Below the pieces are notes generated by a model. It was given only the letters and a program-made list of their open reading frames with translations, ran no database searches and was not told the origin of the DNA. 64,000 bases of DNA, taken from the NCBI RefSeq assembly GCF_017897595.1, contig NZ_JAGKIK010000001.1, positions 496,001 to 560,000 on the forward strand, in the 5' to 3' direction. This document shows, piece by piece, positions 9,280 through 18,022 of the stretch (its first letter is position 1; each line of letters starts with the position of its first letter). This DNA is from Aquimarina sp. U1-2. GTDB taxonomy: Bacteria > Bacteroidota > Bacteroidia > Flavobacteriales > Flavobacteriaceae. The translations under genes and the position numbers were made by a program.

Positions 9280-9410
9280 TAATAAAACTGTTGAGAAAAT
9301 TTCAAATCTCATCACTATTGAAATTTTTACGATGAAGTAACCTATTAATTACGAATATATCTCAAAGGTTCTTCACTTCCTAGAATTACAAACTATAAAT
9401 AGTCTTAATA

Positions 9411-9439
9411 TTAACTTTCAATATTTTCTGAAAATTTAA
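9411..9439. promoter_or_regulatory. Second, imperfect copy of the palindromic operator
   Basis: TTAACTTTCA, 8 bases, then TGAAAATTTAA. TTTCA at 9416 and TGAAA at 9429 are 13 bases apart, exactly as in the perfect site at 8719-8760, and the flanks match too. It ends about 11 bases before the ATG at 9450. No clean -7 box was found here. Confidence 0.6.
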
Positions 9440-9449
9440 AACATTTAAT

Positions 9450-9893
9450 ATGAACTTTACTATTCCTAACTGGCTAATTATCACAGGAGGCATCGGTCAA
9501 ATATTTACTGCTTTGATCTATCCATATATTCGACACAAAGTTTTTGATTGGTATACCGATGTAAAACAATTAAAACCACTAAATCAAGAAATCGCCAAGA
9601 CCTACGGAAGATACATTCAAGGTCTTAATTTTTCGTTCGGTTTGATTGCCATTATTCTTACATCACAACTAAAAGAACAATCTGAACTGGCCATTGCAAT
9701 CACAGGTCTTATTGCTGCGTACTGGGTAGGTAAAGTCTTAACTCAAATTGCCTATTACCCAATGTATGAAATTCCTAAAAAAACTATTTTTAAAATTGGT
9801 AGCTATTTCATGAATTGCCTATTTGTACTTTTTGCTGTAGTCTATAGCTTACTATTAATTTATAATTGTATTGGATTTTTCAATCTTAATTAA
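9450..9893 (+). CDS. Small four-helix membrane protein, function unknown
   Basis: 147 residues with about four hydrophobic segments, near residues 8-26, 55-72, 80-98 and 115-140, and short charged loops. I recognise no family motif or catalytic residue pattern. It is the first gene of a tight run: 5 bp separate it from the methyltransferase, and an operator-like site lies before it. It is therefore probably made together with the methyltransferase and the (now broken) SRPBCC protein. The context suggests a lipid- or isoprenoid-linked modification, but nothing in the protein itself shows this. Confidence 0.75.
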   Translation: MNFTIPNWLIITGGIGQIFTALIYPYIRHKVFDWYTDVKQLKPLNQEIAKTYGRYIQGLNFSFGLIAIILTSQLKEQSELAIAITGLIAAYWVGKVLTQIAYYPMYEIPKKTIFKIGSYFMNCLFVLFAVVYSLLLIYNCIGFFNLN

Positions 9894-9898
9894 AAACT

Positions 9899-10780
9899 AT
9901 GAGCACACTTACACTACTGGAAAAATTAAGAATCAAACGTTCTGCAACCCAAGAAAAAATTAGTAATTTTTATAATGAAGCAACTGAAGATTATGAATTT
10001 TGGAGTAAAGACCTAAATATGCATTTTGGATATTACATTCCTTTTAAAACAAGTTTTTTTAAAAGAGATTCGATGCTTAATGAAATGAATAATCAGATCT
10101 TTAATCGTTTACAAGTTTCCAAAAAAAACTCATTGCTAGCAGATTTGGGTTGTGGTATGGGTGGTACCATGCTTTACGGTCTAAAAAAATATCCTCTACT
10201 TCATATTATAGGTAGTACACTTTCTTCATTTCAGGTAAAAGAAGGAAATCAACGATTTAAAAATTGTAACGGACTCATACTTGAAGAGAATTATGAAAAC
10301 ACCTCATTTTCAAACTGCAGTGTTGATGGCGCTTATGCCATAGAAAGTCTATGTCACTCTGGCCATAGAAGAACAGTTTTACAAGAAGCATATAGAATTT
10401 TAAAACCTGGAGCCCGACTAGTGATTGCAGATGCCTTTTTAAAAAAAGATGCAAAAAAACTATGTATGGGGAGTAATTATTGTTACGAACAACTTTGCAA
10501 AGGATGGAGTTTAGAAGGATTAGGTAATATTCATAAAGTTAAAAAAACGCTAGAACAAATAGGTTTTAAAAATATCGTGGTCGAAGACATCTCGTTTAGG
10601 GTGGCTCCTTCTGTACTACATGTTCCTTTTGCGATTACCGGTTTTGTACTTAAAAAAGTGTTTAAAAATGAACTATTACAACCTCAAAGTCTCAATAATT
10701 TGAAAGGTTCTCTATTCGCCTTGCTTTCTGGTCTTCATTTAAAAAGTTTTGGATATTATTTAATAACTGCTCAAAAATAA
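9899..10780 (+). CDS. Class I SAM-dependent methyltransferase (sterol/tocopherol-like)
   Basis: 293 residues with the SAM-binding motif I at LLADLGCGMGGT (about 79-90) and a post-motif run EEAYRILKPGARLVIAD-like QEAYRILKPGARLVIADAF typical of small-molecule C- or O-methyltransferases. The opening FYNEATEDYEFWSKDLNMHFGYYIP is characteristic of the group that includes tocopherol and sterol C-methyltransferases, where the conserved HFGYY contacts the substrate region. The substrate is unknown. A lipid or terpenoid is a reasonable guess given the membrane protein upstream and the SRPBCC (lipid-pocket fold) relic downstream. Cytoplasmic. Confidence 0.85.
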   Translation: MSTLTLLEKLRIKRSATQEKISNFYNEATEDYEFWSKDLNMHFGYYIPFKTSFFKRDSMLNEMNNQIFNRLQVSKKNSLLADLGCGMGGTMLYGLKKYPLLHIIGSTLSSFQVKEGNQRFKNCNGLILEENYENTSFSNCSVDGAYAIESLCHSGHRRTVLQEAYRILKPGARLVIADAFLKKDAKKLCMGSNYCYEQLCKGWSLEGLGNIHKVKKTLEQIGFKNIVVEDISFRVAPSVLHVPFAITGFVLKKVFKNELLQPQSLNNLKGSLFALLSGLHLKSFGYYLITAQK

Positions 10781-10784
10781 TACG

Positions 10785-11230
10785 ATGAATGAGATCGTAC
10801 TTCATACACATATCCATGCTTCTGTAGAAAAGGTATTTAATCTATCTCGAGATATCGATTTTCATATGAGTGCTGCCAAGCATACTCAAGAAAAAGCGAT
10901 AGCAGGACGAACTTCGGGTTTGATAAAACTACATGAAACCATAACCTGGAGAGGAAAGCATTTTGGATTCTACCTAACACACGAAAGCATAATTAGCACT
11001 TTCAAATTTCCTGAAAAATTTACAGATGAAACGAATATTAATAAAATTTAAAAATTTCTTCACCAAGTAGCTATGGTTGTTTTTTATTTTGAAGTATAAA
11101 CGGAAAAGGGCAATTTTTGATGAGCAATTTTAAAGTGGAAATGGTATTACTACTTAAACAATATCTTACTCGCTTTTTGTTACGTAGAAATTCAGCAATT
11201 AAAAAATACCTAGAAACATCTACATTATAA
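10785..11230 (+). pseudogene. Decayed SRPBCC-family gene
   Basis: Frame 1 encodes 88 residues of an SRPBCC-type protein (MNEIVLHTHIHASVEKVF through TWRGKHFGFYLTHESIIS and FPEKFTDE) and then stops at 11051, too early for a family of about 150 residues. The matching C-terminus is still present in another frame to the stop at 11228-11230: an NGKGQFLMSNF-like run and then LLKQYLTRFLLRRNSAIKKYLE. Between them several stops occur, and about a dozen residues seem to be missing before LLKQY. At least one frameshift plus a deletion is needed, so this is decay and not a single reading error. It is the third gene of the 9450 operon. Confidence 0.75.
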
Positions 11231-11355
11231 ATGGTCTTATACGAAATATTGATTGAAATGTTGACAAACTATCTTGCTACTTGCTGTAGATTTGTAAGAG
11301 CATTATTAGATTCAACTTTTTATCCTATTTTTGATGAATCCAACACCAAAAGACG

Positions 11356-11910
11356 ATGTCGACACATACTTTAAATCCCAATACATGGGTTGATCAATAC
11401 AGTGATTACTTATTTAACTATACCATTGTAAGAGTCGATGATAAAGAAATCGCACAGGATCTCGTGCAGGAAACATTTTTTGCAGGTCTTAAATCTATGA
11501 AGAATTTTAAAGGTGAAGCAAGCGAGCGCACATGGCTTATTTCTATACTGAAAAGAAAAATTATCGATCATTACCGCAAAATTAATAGCAACAAAGGAAA
11601 AGCAGAGATAAGAATAAACTATGCTGCAGACGGTGAAACTGAAGGTGACTGGCTCGAAGAACGAGTTGCAGATCCTTTTGATCGCAACGCCGAAGGTGAG
11701 ATTGAAAACGAAGAATTGGGCCTGGCCATACATAATTGTATGGGAAAGTTACCTGCAAAACAAGCTACTATTTTTAAAATGAAAACCATACAAGGTTTCG
11801 AAACTGAAGCCATTTGTAATGAATTTGATATTACTGCGTCTAACCTGTGGGTTATTATACACAGGGCACGCACCGCTATGGCTGAATGTTTAGAAAAAAA
11901 TTGGTTTTAG
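11356..11910 (+). CDS. ECF-type RNA polymerase sigma factor
   Basis: 184 residues with sigma region 2 at about 9-75 (YSDYLFNYTIVRVDDKEIAQDLVQETFFAGL, then FKGEASERTWLISILKRKIIDHYRK) and region 4 at about 128-180 (LPAKQATIFKMKTIQGFETEAICNEFDITASNLWVIIHRARTAM). No other domain. It is followed after 9 bp by a small protein with an H-x3-C-x2-C zinc motif, the usual arrangement of a sigma factor and its anti-sigma factor. Signal and regulon unknown. Confidence 0.93.
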   Translation: MSTHTLNPNTWVDQYSDYLFNYTIVRVDDKEIAQDLVQETFFAGLKSMKNFKGEASERTWLISILKRKIIDHYRKINSNKGKAEIRINYAADGETEGDWLEERVADPFDRNAEGEIENEELGLAIHNCMGKLPAKQATIFKMKTIQGFETEAICNEFDITASNLWVIIHRARTAMAECLEKNWF

Positions 11911-11919
11911 AAGGAAAAC

Positions 11920-12189
11920 ATGGATAAAAGTACTAAAAAAGGAATTTTTGTAAGCTGTACAGAAGCAAATCACTTTTGCGACAAAAACCAATATAAAGAA
12001 GCATCTTTTTGGGAAAAAGTGAAGCTAAACATACATCTTATTTATTGTAGGGCCTGTAGAAAATATTCTGTAAAAAATTCAAAATTAACCAAACTAGTTA
12101 AAGATCCTAAGGTAATTAGTATTGCCCCGCACCAAAAAAACGCAATGAAAGAACGCATAAAAGAAAAGTTGTCTGAGCAAGAACCTTAA
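11920..12189 (+). CDS. Small zinc-motif protein, likely anti-sigma factor
   Basis: 89 residues, no membrane segment. The run NIHLIYCRACRKYS holds H-x3-C-x2-C, the zinc anti-sigma signature, preceded by Cys/His residues in SCTEANHFCDKNQY that could complete the site. It starts 9 bp after the ECF sigma gene, so the pair is almost certainly co-transcribed and translationally linked. A soluble zinc anti-sigma factor sensing redox or metal state is inferred. Similar short proteins have been mislabelled glycine dehydrogenase because gcvP lies nearby; nothing here supports that. Confidence 0.75.
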   Translation: MDKSTKKGIFVSCTEANHFCDKNQYKEASFWEKVKLNIHLIYCRACRKYSVKNSKLTKLVKDPKVISIAPHQKNAMKERIKEKLSEQEP

Positions 12190-12257
12190 ATAATTAACTA
12201 AAGAAATTGAAAACACTTCAGAAAACATCATATGGATATTTGAACCCTGATGTAGTC

Positions 12258-13085
12258 TCACATAAATAGATAACTTAGTACAACTATACCAAAGTACCAT
12301 AGTATAGGTACACTTTCTACCCAAAATGAGCAATAATATTTAGATTGCATTTTTTCGGTTCCCCATAAAAATAACAAACTTATAGTGGTTATAAGAATGG
12401 TACTTAAAATCTCAATTGAAGAAATCGTAGTTTTAATAGCGGTTAACAATAAGAATACCACTAGTAGACAGCTACCAAAAACCTTGGTTCTAGTGACCCC
12501 AATTTGTTGAGGGATCGTCTCAAGATGAGTCGAATCATACTGAAGATCTCTTATTTCAAAAGGAAGCATGATTACCACTATAAATAGAAATCTTTGTATG
12601 ATTTCAACCACAAAATCGTAATTCAATACCGCATTTGCGTAGATCATAGGGACCAATACAGTCATACCCGCCCACACTATGGCGATAATAAAAATTTTAA
12701 TTCCTGCCAAACTGCGTAGGCTGTGATTTCTAGGAAAAATTGGCACTACATACAATAGTGTTAGTGCTGCAAAAGGAAATATATACAAAATGGTTTTTAA
12801 AGATAAAGTGAATGTAAAATAAACAAATAACACCATACAAAACCATGTAAAAAATCGAATGCTTTTCATCGATTTGGTTAATCTTTTATGATACAGTTTG
12901 GATGTGTTCGAATACTTTACAAAATTATACGCTACTATAGACCCAAAAAATAGGGTAAAAACGAAGGTATGGTCTGTAGTCACCCCAAATTTTATAAACG
13001 TTATTTCTATTAGTGCACATATGGATACAGCCACATGAATACTGCTATTGATGTAAAATCTAAAGACACTTTCTAAGGTTTGCAC
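12258..13085 (-). CDS. UbiA-like prenyltransferase family membrane protein
   Basis: 275 residues, almost entirely hydrophobic, with about eight membrane helices. The run LPFEIRDLQYDSTHLETIPQQIGV resembles the second Asp-rich motif of UbiA enzymes (D-x-x-D followed by T-x-P-x-x-G). The first motif (N-x3-D-x3-D) is not recognisable; its place is taken by FVKYSNTSKLYHKR. Prenyl transfer activity is therefore doubtful. It diverges from gcvP and converges on the sigma/anti-sigma pair. A transport or degenerate role is possible. Confidence 0.7.
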   Translation of the reverse strand: MQTLESVFRFYINSSIHVAVSICALIEITFIKFGVTTDHTFVFTLFFGSIVAYNFVKYSNTSKLYHKRLTKSMKSIRFFTWFCMVLFVYFTFTLSLKTILYIFPFAALTLLYVVPIFPRNHSLRSLAGIKIFIIAIVWAGMTVLVPMIYANAVLNYDFVVEIIQRFLFIVVIMLPFEIRDLQYDSTHLETIPQQIGVTRTKVFGSCLLVVFLLLTAIKTTISSIEILSTILITTISLLFLWGTEKMQSKYYCSFWVESVPILWYFGIVVLSYLFM

Positions 13086-13184
13086 GTCGTTTACTAAAGG
13101 TTACCTGTTAATAACCTTCGAAGTTGGTTAAAAACTTGACATGCTCTCGTTAATTAATTGTGAAATTTTTAAGTATTAAATACG

Positions 13185-13192
13185 TACTTTTG
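13185..13192 (+). promoter_or_regulatory. -7 promoter box for gcvP
   Basis: TACTTTTG fits TAnnTTTG, 28 nt before the gcvP ATG. TTG at 13158-13160 is 24 bp upstream, slightly long for a -33 partner. Confidence 0.5.
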
Positions 13193-13220
13193 CAATCTCA
13201 ATTACAACTGTTTTTTTGCT

Positions 13221-16076
13221 ATGAAAACTGACTCTTTTAAGCTGCGTCATATAGGTCCGTCAAAAAAGGATCTTGACAGCATGTTAGAAACTATTAAAGC
13301 CGATTCTATCGATCAGCTTATTTATGAAACTGTTCCTGATGATATTCTATTAAAAAAACCTCTTAATCTTGCCACAGCAATGAGTGAGCAGGAGTACTTG
13401 GCACACATGCAAAAACTATCTGGTAAAAATAAGGTATTTAAGACCTATATCGGTTTGGGATATCACGAAGCATGTTTGCCTGCTGTAATTCAAAGAAATA
13501 TATTAGAAAACCCAGGATGGTACACAGCATATACACCGTATCAAGCTGAAATTGCCCAGGGCAGATTAGAAGCGTTATTGAATTACCAAACCATGATTAG
13601 TGATCTTACCGGTATGGAATTGGCGAATGCTTCTCTTCTAGATGAAAGTACTGCCGCTGCCGAGGCAATGACTATGTTGTTTGCAGTACGCTCTAGAGAT
13701 CAGAAAAAAAATAAGGCGAACAAATTTTTTGTTTCTGAAGAAATTTTACCGCAAACCTTAGATTTGCTTAAAACAAGAGCTACTCCTCTTCATATTGATT
13801 TGGTCTTAGGAGACCATCAAAAATTTAATTTTTCTTCTGAATTTTACGGGGCTATCTTACAATATCCCGGCAAATCAGGACAGGTATATGATTATGCAGA
13901 TTTTGTAGAAAGCGCACATCAGGCAGATATAAAAGTAGCCGTAGCCGCAGATATTTTAAGTCTGGTTTCTTTAAAATCACCTGGTAGTTTTGGTGTAGAC
14001 GTTGTAGTAGGTACAACACAGCGTTTTGGGATACCCTTAGGATACGGAGGTCCTCACGCTGCTTATTTTGCAACTCGAGAGGCTTACAAAAGAAATATTC
14101 CCGGAAGAATTATCGGTGTTACTCAAGATATGAATGGTAATAGAGCGCTTAGAATGGCACTTCAAACCAGAGAACAACATATTAAACGAGACAAGGCGAC
14201 TTCAAATATATGTACAGCACAGGTATTATTAGCTGTTATGGCAGGAATGTATGGGGTATATCATGGCCCTGAAGGACTCAAATATATTGCATCTCATGTT
14301 AATAATTCAACATATACCTTATCACAGGCTTTGCAAAATCTGGGATATGAGCAAATTAATACGACGTATTTTGATACCATTAGCATAAAGGCAAATGCCA
14401 ATAAAATAAAAGAAGTTGCCGAAGCCAATGAGGTTAATTTCTTTTATCCAGATGTTGAAACAGTATCGATATCGTTGAACGAAGCAACAACTATTGAAGA
14501 CCTTAATACTATAGTTGCTATTTTTGCAAAAGTTTCAGGGGTTAATATTGTTAAAATTTCTACTTTAGACACTTCAAATACTATCAATAAAAACCTTGTT
14601 CGAAACACAGATTTTTTAACTAACGAAGTATTTAATACCTATCATTCGGAAACCGAATTAATGCGTTATATCAAAAGACTAGAGCGCAAAGATTTGTCAT
14701 TAAATCATTCTATGATCCCTCTTGGATCTTGTACCATGAAGCTTAACGCAGCGGCAGAGATGTTACCTCTAAGTGATCCTCAATGGGGTAATATCCATCC
14801 ATTCGCACCTGTAAATCAAGCTCAGGGATATCACGAAGTGTTAAAAACGTTAGAAGACCAACTCACTGAAATCACAGGTTTTGCCGGCACCTCTTTACAA
14901 CCAAATTCTGGAGCACAAGGAGAGTTTGCAGGGCTTATGGTAATTCGTGCCTATCACGAATCCAGAGATGATCATCATAGAAATATTTGCTTAATTCCTT
15001 CATCTGCACATGGCACCAATCCCGCATCTGCAGTTATGGCAGGAATGAAAGTGGTAGTTACCAAAGCTACAGCAGAAGGAAATATTGATATTGAAGATTT
15101 AAAAGAAAAAGCTGTTGAGCACAAAGATAATTTGGCAGCATTAATGGTTACCTACCCTTCTACTCATGGAGTTTACGAATCTGCTATCAGAGAAATTACA
15201 CAAATTATCCACGACAATGGCGGACAGGTTTACATGGATGGTGCAAATATGAACGCCCAAGTAGGATTAACCAATCCGGGAGCCATTGGTGCCGATGTTT
15301 GCCATCTCAATCTACATAAAACTTTTGCAATCCCTCATGGTGGTGGCGGACCTGGTGTTGGACCAATATGTGTAGCCAAGCAGTTGGTACCTTTTTTACC
15401 AAATAACCCTGTAATCCCAACAGGTGGTGACCACGCAATAACTTCAATCTCTGCAGCACCTTGGGGCTCATCATTAGCATGCCTAATTTCTTATGGATAT
15501 ATTACGATGCTAGGAGCCAAAGGACTCAAAGAAGCTACTGAATACGCAATTCTTAATGCCAATTACATTAAAGAGCGTCTAGATGGGCACTATAGTGTAT
15601 TGTATGTAGGTGAACGCGGAAGAGCAGCACACGAGATGATAATCGATTGCCGACCTTTTAAAGCAAATGGTATAGAAGTTACTGATATTGCCAAACGATT
15701 AATGGATTATGGCTTTCATGCTCCTACTGTATCTTTTCCGGTAGCCGGAACCATGATGATAGAGCCCACAGAAAGTGAAAGCAAAGAAGAGTTAGACCGA
15801 TTTTGTGATGCGATGATAGCTATTCGACATGAAATTAGTGAAACTTCTGCTGAACATCCTAATAATGTGCTTAAAAATGCACCTCATACGATGGCAATGC
15901 TTACCGCAGACAATTGGGATTTCCCGTACTCTAGAGAGCAAGCTGCTTTTCCTTTGGCTTATGTTGCCGAAAATAAATTTTGGCCAACGGTACGTCGCGT
16001 AGATGACGCTTACGGAGATAGAAATTTAATCTGTACTTGTGCTCCAATAGAAGAATACATGGAAGCAGAAGCATAA
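13221..16076 (+). CDS. gcvP: Glycine dehydrogenase (decarboxylating), P protein
   Basis: The P protein of the glycine cleavage system decarboxylates glycine with pyridoxal phosphate and passes the aminomethyl group to the H protein. The 951-residue length is that of the fused (single-chain) form. The PLP lysine is K700 in [18 protein letters not shown], and the glycine-rich loop that follows is intact. The N-terminal half carries the paralogous domain (RHIGPS near the start, [20 protein letters not shown]). gcvT and gcvH are not in the window. Confidence 0.98.
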   Translation: MKTDSFKLRHIGPSKKDLDSMLETIKADSIDQLIYETVPDDILLKKPLNLATAMSEQEYLAHMQKLSGKNKVFKTYIGLGYHEACLPAVIQRNILENPGWYTAYTPYQAEIAQGRLEALLNYQTMISDLTGMELANASLLDESTAAAEAMTMLFAVRSRDQKKNKANKFFVSEEILPQTLDLLKTRATPLHIDLVLGDHQKFNFSSEFYGAILQYPGKSGQVYDYADFVESAHQADIKVAVAADILSLVSLKSPGSFGVDVVVGTTQRFGIPLGYGGPHAAYFATREAYKRNIPGRIIGVTQDMNGNRALRMALQTREQHIKRDKATSNICTAQVLLAVMAGMYGVYHGPEGLKYIASHVNNSTYTLSQALQNLGYEQINTTYFDTISIKANANKIKEVAEANEVNFFYPDVETVSISLNEATTIEDLNTIVAIFAKVSGVNIVKISTLDTSNTINKNLVRNTDFLTNEVFNTYHSETELMRYIKRLERKDLSLNHSMIPLGSCTMKLNAAAEMLPLSDPQWGNIHPFAPVNQAQGYHEVLKTLEDQLTEITGFAGTSLQPNSGAQGEFAGLMVIRAYHESRDDHHRNICLIPSSAHGTNPASAVMAGMKVVVTKATAEGNIDIEDLKEKAVEHKDNLAALMVTYPSTHGVYESAIREITQIIHDNGGQVYMDGANMNAQVGLTNPGAIGADVCHLNLHKTFAIPHGGGGPGVGPICVAKQLVPFLPNNPVIPTGGDHAITSISAAPWGSSLACLISYGYITMLGAKGLKEATEYAILNANYIKERLDGHYSVLYVGERGRAAHEMIIDCRPFKANGIEVTDIAKRLMDYGFHAPTVSFPVAGTMMIEPTESESKEELDRFCDAMIAIRHEISETSAEHPNNVLKNAPHTMAMLTADNWDFPYSREQAAFPLAYVAENKFWPTVRRVDDAYGDRNLICTCAPIEEYMEAEA

Positions 16077-16099
16077 TACCAAATACATATAAGAATTGT

Positions 16100-16233
16100 A
16101 GGAGGATGTCTAAAAAGTTGTCATTCCGAGAGAAGCGAAGGAATCTGTTGAACTTAAGTTTTTGATAAACAGATTACTTCAAAATTAAAATTTTTCGTAA
16201 TGACGTTTTTTAATACTTTTTAGACACCTTCCT
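16100..16233. repeat. MITE-like hairpin element, family 3
   Basis: 134 bp. The ends are 19-base inverted repeats, AGGAGGATGTCTAAAAAGT against the reverse complement AGGAAGGTGTCTAAAAAGT, 17 of 19 matching. Inner segments also pair (GAAGGAATCTGTT with AACAGATTACTTC, and GTCATTCCGA with TCGTAATGAC), so almost the whole element folds into one long hairpin. No coding frame. It lies 23 bp after gcvP and may act as its terminator. Confidence 0.75.
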
Positions 16234-16291
16234 GTTTTTTAAAACACGACCATTACAGTACTGTGAATTGCTTTTTTAGGAACGGAATATT

Positions 16292-16452
16292 CAAAAAAAA
16301 TTTGAACATCCGCTATAAATCATAAAATTAACTTTAATGTCTGGTCGAACACAGTCGAGACCTGATTTTAAGCTCGTTGGATTTACTAACCTCTCGACTG
16401 CGCTCGAGGAGACAGTGCGATATGACTGATTACGGATATTCATTAAAAAAAT
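16292..16452. repeat. Element with family-1-like ends and a different interior
   Basis: The left end has GAACATCCG and the right end ATTACGGATATTCATTAAAAAAAT, imperfect inverted repeats matching the termini of the repeats at 5658 and 40866. The interior is unrelated to those copies. It contains the palindrome-like CTCTCGACTGCGCTCGAG (16391-16408), found in degenerate form at 42912 and 23040. Together with the 134-bp element this fills the 441-bp gap after gcvP. Confidence 0.5.
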
Positions 16453-16517
16453 AAGTCTTTCAAATAGTTGTCAATCTTCTTAAATCTTTATTTTTATCTT
16501 CTATAATCAAAATAACT

Positions 16518-17042
16518 ATGTACGAAGGAGCTTTTCCGCATAAAAGATACCAGAAAACACTAGAATTCCTTAGAACTCACGTCCCTGCACCGGGTACAAT
16601 TTTGGATTTAGGTGTTCGAAACCCTTTTGTCGAGTTTATGGAAAAAGAAGGGTATCAGGTATCAAACACCTCTGGTGAAGATTTAGACTTACATACCGAT
16701 GTAGTTAAAAATAGTACTATTGAAATAGTAACTGCATTCGAAATATTTGAACATCTTATTGCTCCTTTTAACATTTTGCAGGATATCAAAGCTAATAAAC
16801 TAGTAGCTTCAATACCTTTAAAACTATGGTTTTCTAGCGCATACCGAAGTAAAACTGATCCCTGGGATCGACATTATCACGAATTTGAAGACTGGCAATT
16901 TGATTGGTTACTAGAAAAAGCAGGCTGGAAAATCAAAGCAAGAGATAAATGGACACATCCTGTAAAAAGATTAGGAATACGCCCTTTATTACGTCTATTT
17001 ACTCCCCGATATTATATTGTTTATGCAGAACGTAGTGATTAG
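16518..17042 (+). CDS. Class I SAM-dependent methyltransferase
   Basis: 174 residues, a minimal methyltransferase fold. Motif I is ILDLGVRNPFVEFM (about 29-42), an unusual variant in which the usual G-x-G-x-G is replaced by G-V-R-N. The acidic motif after strand 2 is SGEDLDLH, and the motif IV region is VTAFEIFEHLIAPFNIL. The C-terminus has the WKIKARDKWTHP segment. It precedes the glycosyltransferase by 119 bp on the same strand and may share its pathway (surface glycan or lipid). Substrate unknown. Confidence 0.75.
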   Translation: MYEGAFPHKRYQKTLEFLRTHVPAPGTILDLGVRNPFVEFMEKEGYQVSNTSGEDLDLHTDVVKNSTIEIVTAFEIFEHLIAPFNILQDIKANKLVASIPLKLWFSSAYRSKTDPWDRHYHEFEDWQFDWLLEKAGWKIKARDKWTHPVKRLGIRPLLRLFTPRYYIVYAERSD

Positions 17043-17161
17043 TAGTCGGTAAAAAATTAATAAAAAAGTTGTAAACCATTTATACGAAGAAAAAATTGAA
17101 TACTAATGAAAAGCTATTATCGCTAAAATCTGAAACCAGATAAAATAAGCAACTATACAGT

Positions 17162-18022
17162 TTGAATATTTACATCGTCATACCTGCACATAACGAAGAG
17201 CGTTATATTTCTCAAACATTAGCATCATTGGTATCGCAAACACTTCTTCCTAAAAAAATTGTAGTAGTTAATGACCACTCTACTGATCAAACAGCGAAGA
17301 TAATTCAGCAATTTTCAGAGCAATATCGTTTTATAACACAGGTAAAAACAGTATCAACACAAGATCACATGCCGGGTAGCAAGGTTATTCATGCTTTTTA
17401 TCAAGGGTTCGCTACTTTAGATGAACATTATGATATCATTTGTAAGTTTGATGCAGATTTAATTTTCCCCTCAAATTATCTAGAACAAATAGCGAAGCAT
17501 TTTAAACATAACCCAAAGCTAGGTATGGCAGGTGGATTTTGTTATATTAAAAACAAAGATACCTGGATATTAGAAAATTTAACTCGCAAAGACCATATTC
17601 GAGGAGCATTGAAGGCATATCGTAAGGCATGTTTTAAAACTATAAACGGACTTAAACCTGCAATGGGTTGGGACACCATAGACGAACTGCTAGCTCAATA
17701 TCATCATTGGCAAATCAAAACTGATGAATCACTTCATGTAAAACATTTAAAACCAACCGGAAACACCTATAATTCAAAAGCAAAGTATCAGCAAGGCGAA
17801 GCGTTTTATCGTATGCGCTATGGATTTTGGCTTACTTTAATTGCTTCAGTAAAATTAGCCGTACTTAAAAAAAGACTACATCTTCTTTTCGATTATATGC
17901 ATGGTTTTTTTAAAGCAAAAAAATCAAAACGATCTTTTCTCGTTTCCCAACAAGAAGGAAAATTTATACGCAAACTTCGGTGGAATACTATAGTAGCTCT
18001 TTTATTCAATTACAAAAGATAA
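17162..18022 (+). CDS. Family 2 glycosyltransferase
   Basis: 286 residues, starting at a TTG codon that gives MNIYIVIPAHNEERYISQTLASL, the textbook opening of a GT2 enzyme; no in-frame ATG fits better. The nucleotide-sugar/metal motif is D97-A-D99 in CKFDADLIFP. The acceptor region contains GGFCYI and the catalytic-type WDTIDEL. No membrane helix is obvious, so it acts at the cytoplasmic face. Its 3' end overlaps the opposing phosphatase gene by 21 bp. Confidence 0.88.
   Translation: MNIYIVIPAHNEERYISQTLASLVSQTLLPKKIVVVNDHSTDQTAKIIQQFSEQYRFITQVKTVSTQDHMPGSKVIHAFYQGFATLDEHYDIICKFDADLIFPSNYLEQIAKHFKHNPKLGMAGGFCYIKNKDTWILENLTRKDHIRGALKAYRKACFKTINGLKPAMGWDTIDELLAQYHHWQIKTDESLHVKHLKPTGNTYNSKAKYQQGEAFYRMRYGFWLTLIASVKLAVLKKRLHLLFDYMHGFFKAKKSKRSFLVSQQEGKFIRKLRWNTIVALLFNYKR

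Noticed and set aside
11920-12189. Reading this small gene as a glycine dehydrogenase fragment
   Set aside because: It has no similarity to GcvP; gcvP itself is complete at 13221-16076.
18002-18022. 21-bp overlap of convergent glycosyltransferase and phosphatase genes as a regulatory overlap
   Set aside because: Short 3' overlaps are common in compact genomes; nothing else supports regulation.
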